This document shows positions 1 to 6,931 of a stretch of 18,279 nt of DNA, piece after piece; the first letter of the stretch is position 1, and each line of letters starts with the position of its first letter. The position numbers were made by a program, and so were the translations under genes. The stretch spans positions 1 to 18,279 of the forward strand of contig JAISDY010000080.1 in NCBI GenBank assembly GCA_031264425.1. Direction: 5' to 3'. The notes beneath the pieces are model-generated. The model was given only the letters and a program-made list of their open reading frames with translations. It was not told where the DNA came from and did no database searches. Source of the DNA: Endomicrobium sp. (GTDB lineage: Bacteria > Elusimicrobiota > Endomicrobiia > Endomicrobiales > Endomicrobiaceae).

Positions 1-185
1 GCATGTCAGGCTGTTGTTGCTGCATGTCAGGCTGTTGTTGCTGCATGTCAGGCTGTTGTTGCTGCATGTCAGGCTGTTGTTGCTGCATGTCAGGCTGTTG
101 TTGCTGCATGTCAGGCTGCTGTTGCTGCATGTCAGGCTGCTGTTGCTGCATGTCAGGCTGTTGTTGCTGCATGTCAAGCTGTTGA
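1..185. repeat. 21-bp tandem repeat (minisatellite) in the portal gene
   Basis: About eight units of 21 bp with ATGTCAGGCTGYTGTTGCTGC on the + strand, starting at 3, 24, 45, 66, 87, 108, 129 and 150, plus a diverged unit at 171. On the coding (-) strand each unit reads QQQQPDM. Units differ only at one silent position (CAA/CAG) and at the first unit, which has L instead of P. The array runs off the left edge, so the total copy number is unknown. Near-identity between units suggests recent expansion by slippage or recombination. Confidence 0.95.
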
Positions 186-1714
186 TAGCTTAATTCTTGT
201 ATTTGTTCTTGAACTTGTTGGAGCTGCCTTGTTATATCTTGTTTTTCAAACACTATGTTCTGAATATCTTCTTGCGCAGAATCTCTAAAATCGTATGTAA
301 AAATATTTTTGAAATCTTCTTTCGTATAGTTTTGAGCAACTCTATGGACTAAAATCTTTAAAATAGAAGTCCAGTAATCAAGTAGCCGCTGTTGATGTTC
401 TTTTAATCTTCTTGAGCCAAACTTGCTCTTTAGTCGCACAGATGTTGCAGTTTCGTCGTCTTCGGTGGACGTAACGTTTCGCATCTGCTCAGATATTCCC
501 GTCAACGAATATATCCTGTTGACTAAGAATTCATACTCTTTTTGCAGAAAATCTAGCAACTGTAGTCTTGGCATATTATCAACATAATATATTAACGGGT
601 CTTGCGGGGAGGGCGTAAATCCAGGGACAGACACTACGGTTTCATCATCGCGTTCCATGTCGGGATTTATTGCGTTAGTTAGGGCATTAACTACGTTAGC
701 CCTCGCAGTGTCTGTATAGCCCTTTAGATTAAGAGTCTTAATCAAGTTACTTCTTTTCTTGGTTATGTGGTTTAACTCGTTAAGCTCTTCTATATAGTTC
801 CATACATCTGAAAATGGTATTAAATTGAGTCCGTTAGGCATTAATTGCGGGGGACATGGCGTAGGCAAAAAATATGCGTCATCTGCTGTTTCTATCTTCT
901 CTTTCTTTACTACATATCTTTCTTTCTCATTGTCTGCATCTACTTTATATTGTTTAGATACGTAATACTGAGTTTTTGTAGGCTTATCCCAGTATTCCCA
1001 TACTTCTATATATCCGCTATTGTCGGCAAATGAATCAAACAACGCAATATCGGCATATACTGAATCTAACGTTATCGTAGAATTTATGTCGTTTTCGCTT
1101 GCTCCAAAAACTTTTATAAATTGTCGTTTGGTATATAAAAGTCTTCTTGCTACCCAATCTACACTATCCCATCTGGGCTTTGTGTCCATAGCAAAATCTT
1201 GCCATCTAACATGCTCTATATTTATCCTATGGTCTTCTCCTACTTTATCACTAGTGCAACTAGCCCATAGGACGCCCCTGCCAGTAATAATATAATCTAA
1301 TTTAAACGATTCCCAAACATTTGTCTTTATGCCGTCTATTGCATTTTTTACAATAACGCTAAGAATATTAGCGCAAACGTCGTAGAACGCCTTATTTTCT
1401 TTGTTATTTTCTGTCTTCTTAGATTGGTTAAGAGTAATAGAAATGCCAGGAATTTGAGGAAGTATTAAGCCTTTAAGCGTTTCAACATTGGAATAGTACA
1501 CATTAGACCTACGATTGCTGTGTACAAAATTATCCCAGTTGCTATTATCGGCAGATAAAGCTCGCCTGCCAGCTAGAGCTAACATGCTATGAATGTTAGA
1601 GTACAAATCATAGGCGTGATAACTTTGATTATGGTAGATACTTTCGTAATCTAGGCTATCGCTAATTTTCTTAAAAATCTTTTCTGCATTATTTAAATTT
1701 TCTGAGTCGTTCAC
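1..1714 (-). CDS. Phage portal protein, N-terminal part (C-terminus beyond the left edge)
   Basis: An open frame of 571 codons runs leftward from a GTG at 1714 to the window edge without a stop. Portal proteins form the dodecameric ring at the capsid vertex through which DNA is packaged and ejected and to which the tail attaches. What is seen: helical N-terminus, a segment with GRGVLWAS near residues 150-160, a WEYW element near 235, a long helical part (LQLLDFLQKEYEFLVNRIY) near 440, the LTGISEQMR stretch and a DDETATSVRLKSKFG helix near 465-480. This order is typical of podovirus-like portals. The visible tail becomes Gln-rich and enters QQQQPDM repeats. The GTG is chosen because a TAA lies two codons upstream and the next in-frame ATG is about 45 codons in; the RBS is poor. 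It is divergent from the terminase genes. The family call is from residue patterns, not an alignment. Confidence 0.85.
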   Translation of the reverse strand, partial: MNDSENLNNAEKIFKKISDSLDYESIYHNQSYHAYDLYSNIHSMLALAGRRALSADNSNWDNFVHSNRRSNVYYSNVETLKGLILPQIPGISITLNQSKKTENNKENKAFYDVCANILSVIVKNAIDGIKTNVWESFKLDYIITGRGVLWASCTSDKVGEDHRINIEHVRWQDFAMDTKPRWDSVDWVARRLLYTKRQFIKVFGASENDINSTITLDSVYADIALFDSFADNSGYIEVWEYWDKPTKTQYYVSKQYKVDADNEKERYVVKKEKIETADDAYFLPTPCPPQLMPNGLNLIPFSDVWNYIEELNELNHITKKRSNLIKTLNLKGYTDTARANVVNALTNAINPDMERDDETVVSVPGFTPSPQDPLIYYVDNMPRLQLLDFLQKEYEFLVNRIYSLTGISEQMRNVTSTEDDETATSVRLKSKFGSRRLKEHQQRLLDYWTSILKILVHRVAQNYTKEDFKNIFTYDFRDSAQEDIQNIVFEKQDITRQLQQVQEQIQELSYQQLDMQQQQPDMQQQQPDMQQQQPDMQQQQPDMQQQQPDMQQQQPDMQQQQPDMQQQQPDM

Positions 1715-1822
1715 TGAGAATTATCCGTTATTTTATTTAATGTTATATAATATGGTTTATTATACAAAATATTTTTAAGTTTGTACCAAAGAGGTAATCT
1801 AAATAAGATAGGAGAGCGGGTC
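1715..1822. promoter_or_regulatory. Divergent intergenic region with -10-like hexamers on both strands
   Basis: This is the only gap between the portal gene (-) and the terminase genes (+). It is very AT-rich. A TATAAT hexamer lies on the + strand at 1746-1751 and another on the - strand at 1759-1764 (ATTATA on +). Neither has a convincing -35 at 16-18 bp: GGTACA is the best for the leftward one, and nothing good is present for the rightward one. They could be phage- or activator-dependent late promoters. A clear ribosome binding site AGGAGAG (1810-1816) precedes the rightward gene. Confidence 0.4.
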
Positions 1823-2224
1823 ATGAAAGTAGGAAAACTATTCACGAGTAACAACCAACCAACATTTGAGCAAAGGTGTGAGGGACAAAAAACAAGACAG
1901 TGGAGAACGCAGCTACAAAAACTTGTTTTTGGGTCGCAATTAGAATTGTTTTTAAATGAAAAAGATTTGAAAGTATTGTATCAGAAAGCCAAGTTTGAAG
2001 AAAAAGTTTCGTTTGAAGAATTTAAAAAACTAGAAGTAAATTATATCATCGCGAAGAATTTAATAAATTATGTGACATTATGTAAAAACATACCAGAAAG
2101 CAAGAATTCGTTAGAAGTTATAAAAACGCTAGCACCAACTACGATAGATGACATAGGGAATAAATTGCCCATCTGCATAAATGTTGGAGAAAACGAAACA
2201 CTTAAAGCAGAACATTCAATCTAA
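1823..2224 (+). CDS. Hypothetical protein, candidate small terminase subunit
   Basis: A 133-residue soluble, mixed-charge protein. The start at 1823 is preferred over an upstream ATG at 1781 because AGGAGAG sits 6-7 bases before it. Its stop overlaps the start of the large terminase gene by one base (TAATG), so the two are translationally coupled. Small terminases recognise the packaging site and usually sit directly upstream of the large subunit, which is the main reason for the suggestion. No helix-turn-helix is obvious by eye; there is a K/E-rich helical middle (residues about 45-95). Function is inferred from position only. Confidence 0.55.
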   Translation: MKVGKLFTSNNQPTFEQRCEGQKTRQWRTQLQKLVFGSQLELFLNEKDLKVLYQKAKFEEKVSFEEFKKLEVNYIIAKNLINYVTLCKNIPESKNSLEVIKTLAPTTIDDIGNKLPICINVGENETLKAEHSI

Positions 2225-3651
2225 TGTTGCGATTAACTGAAAAACAACAAGAAGCCTTTGATATAATAAACAGTTACGATAGAAATAAATCTCTCTATTT
2301 TTTACTTTACGGAGGGTCTCAGTCTGCAAAGACGTCATTTGCATGCTACTACATACAATTCGCGTCAATAATGTATCCAAACACTACTAGCATCATATGC
2401 CGCAAACAATTTACCGACCTAAAAGCGACAATCGTACAACAAACGTTTCCATCAATGCTAAGATTGAGGTATGGGGAAGAAGCAGCCAGTAACCCGTCAT
2501 TTATCAAATACAATATGTCGCCGCCATTAAGCGCTGAATTTTACAATGGAAGCAAAATCTATTTTATCGGACTTGAAGACAACAGCGGATTTGAGAAGAT
2601 ACTTGGACGTAAAGCTTCAATGTTTTTAATAGATGAAGCGTCTGAGGTAGGGTACAAAGCGTTCTCCAAACTAACGACTAGATTGTCGGAAAACAACAAC
2701 GCCAGAAAAATAGGATTCGTTACTATGAACCCTACGTCAATATTTCACTGGCCGTACAGATTGTTTATAGAAAAGGTTAATCCAACAGATAACGAACCTT
2801 TAAAAAACGCCCATTTCTTTAAGAGTCTGCAGATGAATCCGAAAGATAATCTGGAAAATCTACCCGAAGGATATATGGAAAACTTAGAGAATCTAAGCAA
2901 AGAAGAAAGGGAAAGATTTTTGTTTGGCAACTTTTTAACGTCGGCAGAGGGGGCAGTATATGAAGACCAACTTAAAGTGGCTCAAGAAGAACGCCGCATC
3001 TGTGTGCTTGAAAATCCTATCATTAATCCTCATTACAATCTTCATATCGCTCTTGATATCGGTTGGGATGATTTCAATAGCTGTTGGTGTTATCAAGTGC
3101 TTCCTGAAGGTGTAAAATTCATTTTTTACAAAGAAGAAAGGCACGTAGATATTGTAACGTTTCTAGTAAAGATAAAAGAAAAGATATTGGAATTGAATTC
3201 CAAATGGATAGAAACGATATGTTGGCTACCGCATGACGCAACGCATCACTGGGTAGGGTCAGGAATGACCCTTAAAAACGTTTTAACGCTACATTCTTCT
3301 TACAGCACTGACAAGCCCATAAGCTACAAAATATTAGAAAAAAAGGGCATTTACGAAGGAATAAATGCATGTCGTATAATCTTTAACAAGTGTACCTTTG
3401 ACAAAGAGATGTGCAAATTAGGGATAGATAGACTTGGTCAGTACAAAGAATATGAATCGTCTGGGGATGGAGTTTATCGTCGCCAAACAAAGCATGACGA
3501 TAGTTCTCACTGTGCCGACGCATTTAGATATGCCATCTCTTCGTTCTACTTCCAGAAACCATTCCAAGAAGACTTCCGAAGAGATCGTAATGCTATTTAC
3601 GGCTTTGACATACTAAACAAAAGAACACGTCAGAATTTTGGGTATTATTAA
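2224..3651 (+). CDS. terL: Large terminase subunit (DNA-packaging ATPase/nuclease)
   Basis: This 475-residue protein drives DNA into the capsid by ATP hydrolysis and cuts the concatemer. Visible motifs: Walker A GGSQSAKT (residues 30-37), Walker B MFLIDEASE (133-141, with the catalytic DE), the coupling-type motif TMNP (167-170), then an RNase H-fold nuclease domain with acidic motifs ALDIGWDD (276-283), PHDAT (336-340) and HDDSSHCADAFRY (424-436). The length is normal for TerL and both domains look intact. The start ATG overlaps the upstream stop. The 3' end lies two bases from the converging stop of the leftward gene at 3654, with no terminator visible between them. Unlike most phages, the gene faces away from the portal gene. 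Confidence 0.95.
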   Translation: MLRLTEKQQEAFDIINSYDRNKSLYFLLYGGSQSAKTSFACYYIQFASIMYPNTTSIICRKQFTDLKATIVQQTFPSMLRLRYGEEAASNPSFIKYNMSPPLSAEFYNGSKIYFIGLEDNSGFEKILGRKASMFLIDEASEVGYKAFSKLTTRLSENNNARKIGFVTMNPTSIFHWPYRLFIEKVNPTDNEPLKNAHFFKSLQMNPKDNLENLPEGYMENLENLSKEERERFLFGNFLTSAEGAVYEDQLKVAQEERRICVLENPIINPHYNLHIALDIGWDDFNSCWCYQVLPEGVKFIFYKEERHVDIVTFLVKIKEKILELNSKWIETICWLPHDATHHWVGSGMTLKNVLTLHSSYSTDKPISYKILEKKGIYEGINACRIIFNKCTFDKEMCKLGIDRLGQYKEYESSGDGVYRRQTKHDDSSHCADAFRYAISSFYFQKPFQEDFRRDRNAIYGFDILNKRTRQNFGYY

Positions 3652-3653
3652 TA

Positions 3654-4013
3654 TTAGCTAACATCTTCTCCATGAAAATATTTTATTAGCCTTTCGTTTA
3701 CATCGTTAAGAGCATAAATACACGACATTAACGCTTTTAAATAATTACGAGGAGGGACAGAAAAAAAAGTGGAAAAGAGCGAAGAATGTTCATAAATTTT
3801 TTTTGAATTTAATAAAGCAAGAAGATGGAATAAATCTTGAAATTGAGGATCAGGGAGACTTAAGAAAGTTGATTTATAAATATTCAAAGACATCTGATAG
3901 CTGGAAAGATCGTTATTAAGAGAAGGAATAGTTAGAGAGTCGCCGTGTTGGACTAAAATTTGAGAATAAGAAATTTGAGAAAAAAGCATGAAGAATAAAA
4001 CGATTTTTTTCAT
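3654..4013 (-). CDS. Small exported protein of unknown function
   Basis: A 119-residue protein beginning MKKIVLFFMLFSQISYSQ: a short basic start, a hydrophobic core and a likely signal-peptidase site after about residue 17. The rest is soluble and helical (for example FQDLFHLLALLNSKK near residues 55-70). No lipobox cysteine follows the signal. The start is uncertain: ATG 4013 gives the cleanest signal peptide but has no good RBS, while ATG 4049 overlaps the upstream stop (ATGAAGGATAA) and adds 12 residues, which would suit translational coupling. It is downstream of the 4039-4566 gene and probably shares its promoter. It does not resemble a spanin or lysis protein well enough to name. Periplasmic or surface location is inferred. 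Confidence 0.7.
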   Translation of the reverse strand: MKKIVLFFMLFSQISYSQILVQHGDSLTIPSLNNDLSSYQMSLNIYKSTFLSLPDPQFQDLFHLLALLNSKKIYEHSSLFSTFFSVPPRNYLKALMSCIYALNDVNERLIKYFHGEDVS

Positions 4014-4038
4014 ATAGTTTTTATTATTTTTCGGTATT

Positions 4039-4566
4039 TTATCCTTCATCTTCTGGGAAGATAATACGAGGAGGCTGACGACGAAGATTTCCAAGAGTCC
4101 TATGAGGGATATTAGCTGCTTGATCATATTGATCTTGAGCACTTCTTTGGACGACGGGAGGAGGTTGCAACCCGGGTAGCGTATTTCCAATCTGACGAGA
4201 AGAAGAAGCTGGTTTTTTTGTCGCGTTAGGATATAGAGAAGGTAGATGAGAACCTAAAGGATCAGTTCCAGTCTTGAGAGCTTCGCGCACTCTGCTGGGG
4301 GGACGGACGTCAAGTTTAGGAGTTGCTAGAGGTGTAAGAGCATGCGGGGACAAATTGCCTATAGCTGATCTTCTTCTTGTTGCAGCTAATTCATCTTGTA
4401 TTTCTTTAAGCGTCGGAAGGTGAGCGACAATCTGCTCGCGTTCTTGTTCCCAAGCGTCAGACTTTTGCTTTAGCCTCTCCAATTCTTTTGGAGTAGCAGA
4501 CGCCCAATACTCCTCTCCGTTTGGGTTATGAGGATTACCTGGAGATAAGTTGTCCCACCATGCCAT
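4039..4566 (-). CDS. Hypothetical Pro/Arg-rich protein
   Basis: A 175-residue hydrophilic protein. Residues 1-15 (MAWWDNLSPGNPHNP) are aromatic and Asn/Pro-rich, residues 25-65 form a charged helix (KELERLKQKSDAWEQEREQ and on), and residues 70-175 are Pro/Ser/Arg-rich and likely disordered, ending in an acidic PEDEG. The composition is closer to the late virion genes at 14-17 kb than to its replication neighbours, so a minor virion or ejected protein is possible. TAGGAG lies 6 bases before the ATG. A separate sigma70-type promoter at 4610-4639 precedes it. I do not recognise the family. Confidence 0.75.
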   Translation of the reverse strand: MAWWDNLSPGNPHNPNGEEYWASATPKELERLKQKSDAWEQEREQIVAHLPTLKEIQDELAATRRRSAIGNLSPHALTPLATPKLDVRPPSRVREALKTGTDPLGSHLPSLYPNATKKPASSSRQIGNTLPGLQPPPVVQRSAQDQYDQAANIPHRTLGNLRRQPPRIIFPEDEG

Positions 4567-4609
4567 GAAAAACTCCTAGAAAAATTTTAAAGCTGCTGTC
4601 GTAAAATAT

Positions 4610-4639
4610 ATTATACCAAAACAAAAATCAAAAAGTCAA
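4610..4639 (-). promoter_or_regulatory. Strong sigma70-type promoter for the 4566-3654 pair
   Basis: On the - strand, -35 TTGACT (4634-4639) and -10 TATAAT (4610-4615) are separated by 18 bases of T-rich sequence. That is 5/6 and 6/6 matches to consensus. The -35 starts four bases after the stop codon of the gene ending at 4643, and the predicted start of transcription is near 4603, about 37 bases before the ATG at 4566. Confidence 0.75.
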
Positions 4640-4642
4640 GCG

Positions 4643-5149
4643 CTAAGCATTTACTGCAAATTCATCGACGGAAAGCGTGCCGCGCTTCTTGTTTTCAACC
4701 GTAGGCTTTTTGTCCCACAAATGCCAGCCGAATTTATCGGCAAGGCGTTTACCTTTGGGGCAACAACAGGCGATTACGGTGTAGTTGAAAATGTCCTCAT
4801 CGTCTAGGTTTTGCATATGGGTATTATGCTTAGCGCCGAGCGTTCCCGCATTTTTGCAATACGGGCATTCGCTGTATTTTTCGTTGTCATCGTCGGTAGG
4901 ATAACGAACGATTTCGCTTTTTATTGACGCAAAGTTTATCGTCTTAACATCGTCGTCATAAAGGCGAAAACAAGCGTCTCTGACTTCTATCGGCGAATAG
5001 CCCTGCTTTTCAAACTGCTCCGCTATTGCAATTATCACGTCGTCTTTAGCGGGCTTGTTAGAGAGAAGAAAGAGCTTTTTTAAATGCTCTTTAATCTCGG
5101 TAACGTCTTTCAAGATTTCGTCGGGACTTTTGAACGGTTTGACTGCCAT
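4643..5149 (-). CDS. Zinc-ribbon-like protein of the replication block
   Basis: A 168-residue protein. Residues 8-85 form a helical domain (SPDEILKDVTEIKEHLKKLF, then YSPIEVRDACFRLYDDD), followed by CPYC at 95-98 and CCCPKG at 128-133, a likely zinc-binding pair, and a basic C-terminus. The gene overlaps the end of the DUF6291-like gene by 40 bases and has AAAGGAAAG before its ATG, so it belongs to the same operon. Position between an initiator-like protein and the end of the recombination block suggests a role in replication, for instance helicase loading or primase help. That is inference; I cannot name the family. Confidence 0.75.
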   Translation of the reverse strand: MAVKPFKSPDEILKDVTEIKEHLKKLFLLSNKPAKDDVIIAIAEQFEKQGYSPIEVRDACFRLYDDDVKTINFASIKSEIVRYPTDDDNEKYSECPYCKNAGTLGAKHNTHMQNLDDEDIFNYTVIACCCPKGKRLADKFGWHLWDKKPTVENKKRGTLSVDEFAVNA

Positions 5150-6105
5150 TTTTGTCTTTCCTTTTGCCTTTCTTCAAATATTTTTTTTGCGACTTCTCTT
5201 GTCTTTTCCAACGACAATCGCTCTTGCTTTTGCTCATCGGTTTCAAAGGGGACTAGCTCGTTCCAGTGATGGATTAAATTGCTAACGATGAACTCGGAAA
5301 ACCCTTTTTTCGTGAACCAAAACACAGCGTTTTTGCAGGCTGAGTGCAGAATGCGGATTTTGTTTTCTACAGCGTGTTCGCCATGCCGTTTGACCAAGAT
5401 TTCCATTGACGCCAAATCTTCTTTTCTGGCGTGGTAAGGGAAATGGGTTTGAGAGCCGTAAAGAGTCCTAAACGCCGCGTAAAGTTTTGCAGCCGATGAC
5501 GAGGGTTTGAAGCTAGGCTTAGGGCTTGGAGACGGGAAGCCGTTGCCGTTGCCTTTAGGAAAACCCACTTTCCCCAGCGGAGCGGAGGAAATGGTGGGGG
5601 TGACCGCAGTGGCGCTTTTAGCCGCAGGCAGCCCAGTAGACGGAGAGCTTATAGCCTTAAGCTTCTCAAGTCTCTCTCTCTTTTCATTTTCATCTACATC
5701 TTCATTAACATTAACATCAACATCTTCATTAGGGGGGTTATTGGGGTTAAGTTGGGGGCTTCTTGGGGGGTTATTAGGGCTTTCTATTTTTCCCTCTAAC
5801 TCCTTTTTTCTTTGTTTATCAATGCTTTTTTTGCTCTTAGGTCTTCCGCCCATTTTCCCAAAATCTTTGCCCAGTTTCCCATATTCCGCTCCTTTACAGC
5901 CGTTCTCATAGCGTTCATTATTCGCATCTATTTGCGGCTTTATTAGCAGAAACATTGATTTTAGATACCCTGTTAACTTTGGACTTTCTCCCGTCAACCC
6001 ATACTGCATTATTGCGTACGATATAATCCCTTTATCTTTATCTTCCAGCTCCTTTATCGCTTCAAAAAAGCTGCTGTAAAATACAAAACTATTTCTTGTA
6101 CCCAT
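5110..6105 (-). CDS. DUF6291-type phage replication (initiator-like) protein
   Basis: A 331-residue protein in three parts. Residues 1-70 (SFVFYSSFFEAIKEL, YAIMQYGLTG, LIKPQIDANNERYENG) match the pattern I know as DUF6291, found at the N-terminus of phage replication proteins. Residues 85-200 are a linker with a GGRPKSKK basic patch, NNPP repeats and an acidic DVDVNVNEDVDENE run. Residues 200-331 are a second folded, helical, basic domain with AKLYAAFRTLYGS and AVFWFTKKGFSEF. An ATG at 6147 is rejected in favour of 6105: AAGGAA precedes 6105, 10 bases after the DUF1064 stop, and the 6105 start matches the family beginning (MGTRNSFVFY). The gene contains a G-rich tract and direct repeats that could be an origin. 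Function as initiator is inferred from family and place. Confidence 0.8.
   Translation of the reverse strand: MGTRNSFVFYSSFFEAIKELEDKDKGIISYAIMQYGLTGESPKLTGYLKSMFLLIKPQIDANNERYENGCKGAEYGKLGKDFGKMGGRPKSKKSIDKQRKKELEGKIESPNNPPRSPQLNPNNPPNEDVDVNVNEDVDENEKRERLEKLKAISSPSTGLPAAKSATAVTPTISSAPLGKVGFPKGNGNGFPSPSPKPSFKPSSSAAKLYAAFRTLYGSQTHFPYHARKEDLASMEILVKRHGEHAVENKIRILHSACKNAVFWFTKKGFSEFIVSNLIHHWNELVPFETDEQKQERLSLEKTREVAKKIFEERQKERQKWQSNRSKVPTKS
5690..5779 (+). other. G-quadruplex-capable tract and direct repeats inside the initiator-like gene
   Basis: On the + (non-coding) strand five G-runs lie at 5732-5737, 5743-5746, 5754-5758, 5765-5770 and 5777-5779, separated by 5-7 bases, which fits the usual G-quadruplex rule. 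GGGGGGTTATT occurs twice (5732, 5765). Just to the left, ACATCTTCATTA occurs at 5696 and 5720 (24-bp period) in an AT-rich block. The tract encodes the NNPP-rich linker, so coding constraint explains part of it. Origin function is a guess by analogy with lambda, whose origin lies within gene O. Confidence 0.55.
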
Positions 6106-6115
6106 TTCAATTTCC

Positions 6116-6463
6116 TTAAATTTCGTTAAAATCGTACATATCGCCAAACTTTTGCAAGAACATTTTTTTCTTAATTATGTATGTGGCTGTTTTCATTCCC
6201 TTAACGTCCTCGACGACGTAACACTCTTTATCTTTATCGTAATAAAAGAAATCGCATATGTAAGTAATAGGTTTAACTTTTTCTTTTGTTTTTTTATTTA
6301 CAAAAGGTTCGACGAGGATAAACTTTTTTTGGAGTTCCAAGTCGTTTATTTTTCCAACTTGTTGAAGCAACATAAGCTGGGAATATCGTCGAGCTTCTTT
6401 TTGAGAAGCAAACGTAATATTATTGACTACAGTTTTTTTTGCGCCGTACTTATTTTTTTTCAT
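6116..6463 (-). CDS. DUF1064-type nuclease-like protein
   Basis: A 115-residue basic protein. It begins KNKYGAKKTVVNNITFAS followed by QKEARRY (residues 21-27), the usual start of the DUF1064 phage family. ICDFFYY (69-75) and VVEDVKGMKT (83-92) supply the D...DxK arrangement of a PD-(D/E)XK nuclease fold, with E23 as a further acidic residue. Members lie in phage replication/recombination operons and are suspected to be endonucleases or Holliday-junction resolvases; the activity here is not shown. Full length for the family. The RBS is poor (A-rich), 18 bases after the stop of the SSB-like gene, so translation may be coupled. Confidence 0.85.
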   Translation of the reverse strand: MKKNKYGAKKTVVNNITFASQKEARRYSQLMLLQQVGKINDLELQKKFILVEPFVNKKTKEKVKPITYICDFFYYDKDKECYVVEDVKGMKTATYIIKKKMFLQKFGDMYDFNEI

Positions 6464-6481
6464 TTATTTTTCTTTTATCTT

Positions 6482-6931
6482 TTAAAATGGAATTTCTACG
6501 TCCTTCTCTTCTTTTTTCTGGTTTTTGCAAGGATTAGTCGTGTCTAAAAATCTTCTTATTTTTGATCTCTTTTTGTTTTGTTTATTTAAATCCTTATCTG
6601 TATATTCTTCCTCAACATTTTGTATCAGTACCATCACTTTCTTGCCTAACAACTTGTCAGTGTCAAACTTATAGTGTCCAAATTTGTCTTTTTCGTACAT
6701 ACCCGTTACTTCCAACAAGTTCTTCAACAGCCAACGTTTGCCTTCCATCATCGTAAAATAAAACGTACACATTTCGCCAGTGCTTAAGCATGCCATTGTC
6801 GCAGTCAACATATCGTTTCCCGTCTTACTTTTACTCACTTGCGTCGATATTATTTCCACCTCCTGCAGCCCTTCGGGAAATACGTCGTTAGCTTTTTCTG
6901 TTTCCAAACTCATATCCATTGAAAATTCCAT
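6482..6931 (-). CDS. Single-stranded DNA-binding-like protein (DUF669 type) with SSB tail
   Basis: A 149-residue protein. VEIISTQVSKSKTGNDMLTA (residues 24-43), a CTFYFTMMEGKRWLLKNLLE segment around 55-75 and LLGKKVMVLIQNVEEEY around 93-108 follow the beta-rich pattern of phage DUF669 proteins, related to OB-fold SSBs. The protein ends EEKDVEIPF, which matches the acidic ...DxIPF tip by which bacterial SSB recruits repair and replication partners. This makes an ssDNA-binding role convincing. Its ATG directly follows the stop of the nuclease gene (TAAATG), with AAGGGGGA upstream. It would coat ssDNA for the RecT-type partner at 7647-8303. Confidence 0.82.
   Translation of the reverse strand: MEFSMDMSLETEKANDVFPEGLQEVEIISTQVSKSKTGNDMLTATMACLSTGEMCTFYFTMMEGKRWLLKNLLEVTGMYEKDKFGHYKFDTDKLLGKKVMVLIQNVEEEYTDKDLNKQNKKRSKIRRFLDTTNPCKNQKKEEKDVEIPF

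Noticed and set aside
3..185. A + strand frame of MSGCCCC repeats, which looks like a Cys-rich peptide
   Set aside because: It is the mirror of the QQQQPDM repeat in the portal gene, whose long open frame on the other strand is clearly real.
1..185. CRISPR-like look of the 21-bp array (and of the 39-bp array at the right edge)
   Set aside because: Units are directly joined with no unique spacers and read in frame through a protein gene.
5507..5911. A + strand frame rich in Leu, Gly and Ser opposite the DUF6291-like gene
   Set aside because: Low-complexity shadow of the Pro/Ser/Asp linker; no RBS, and the opposite frame has family similarity.
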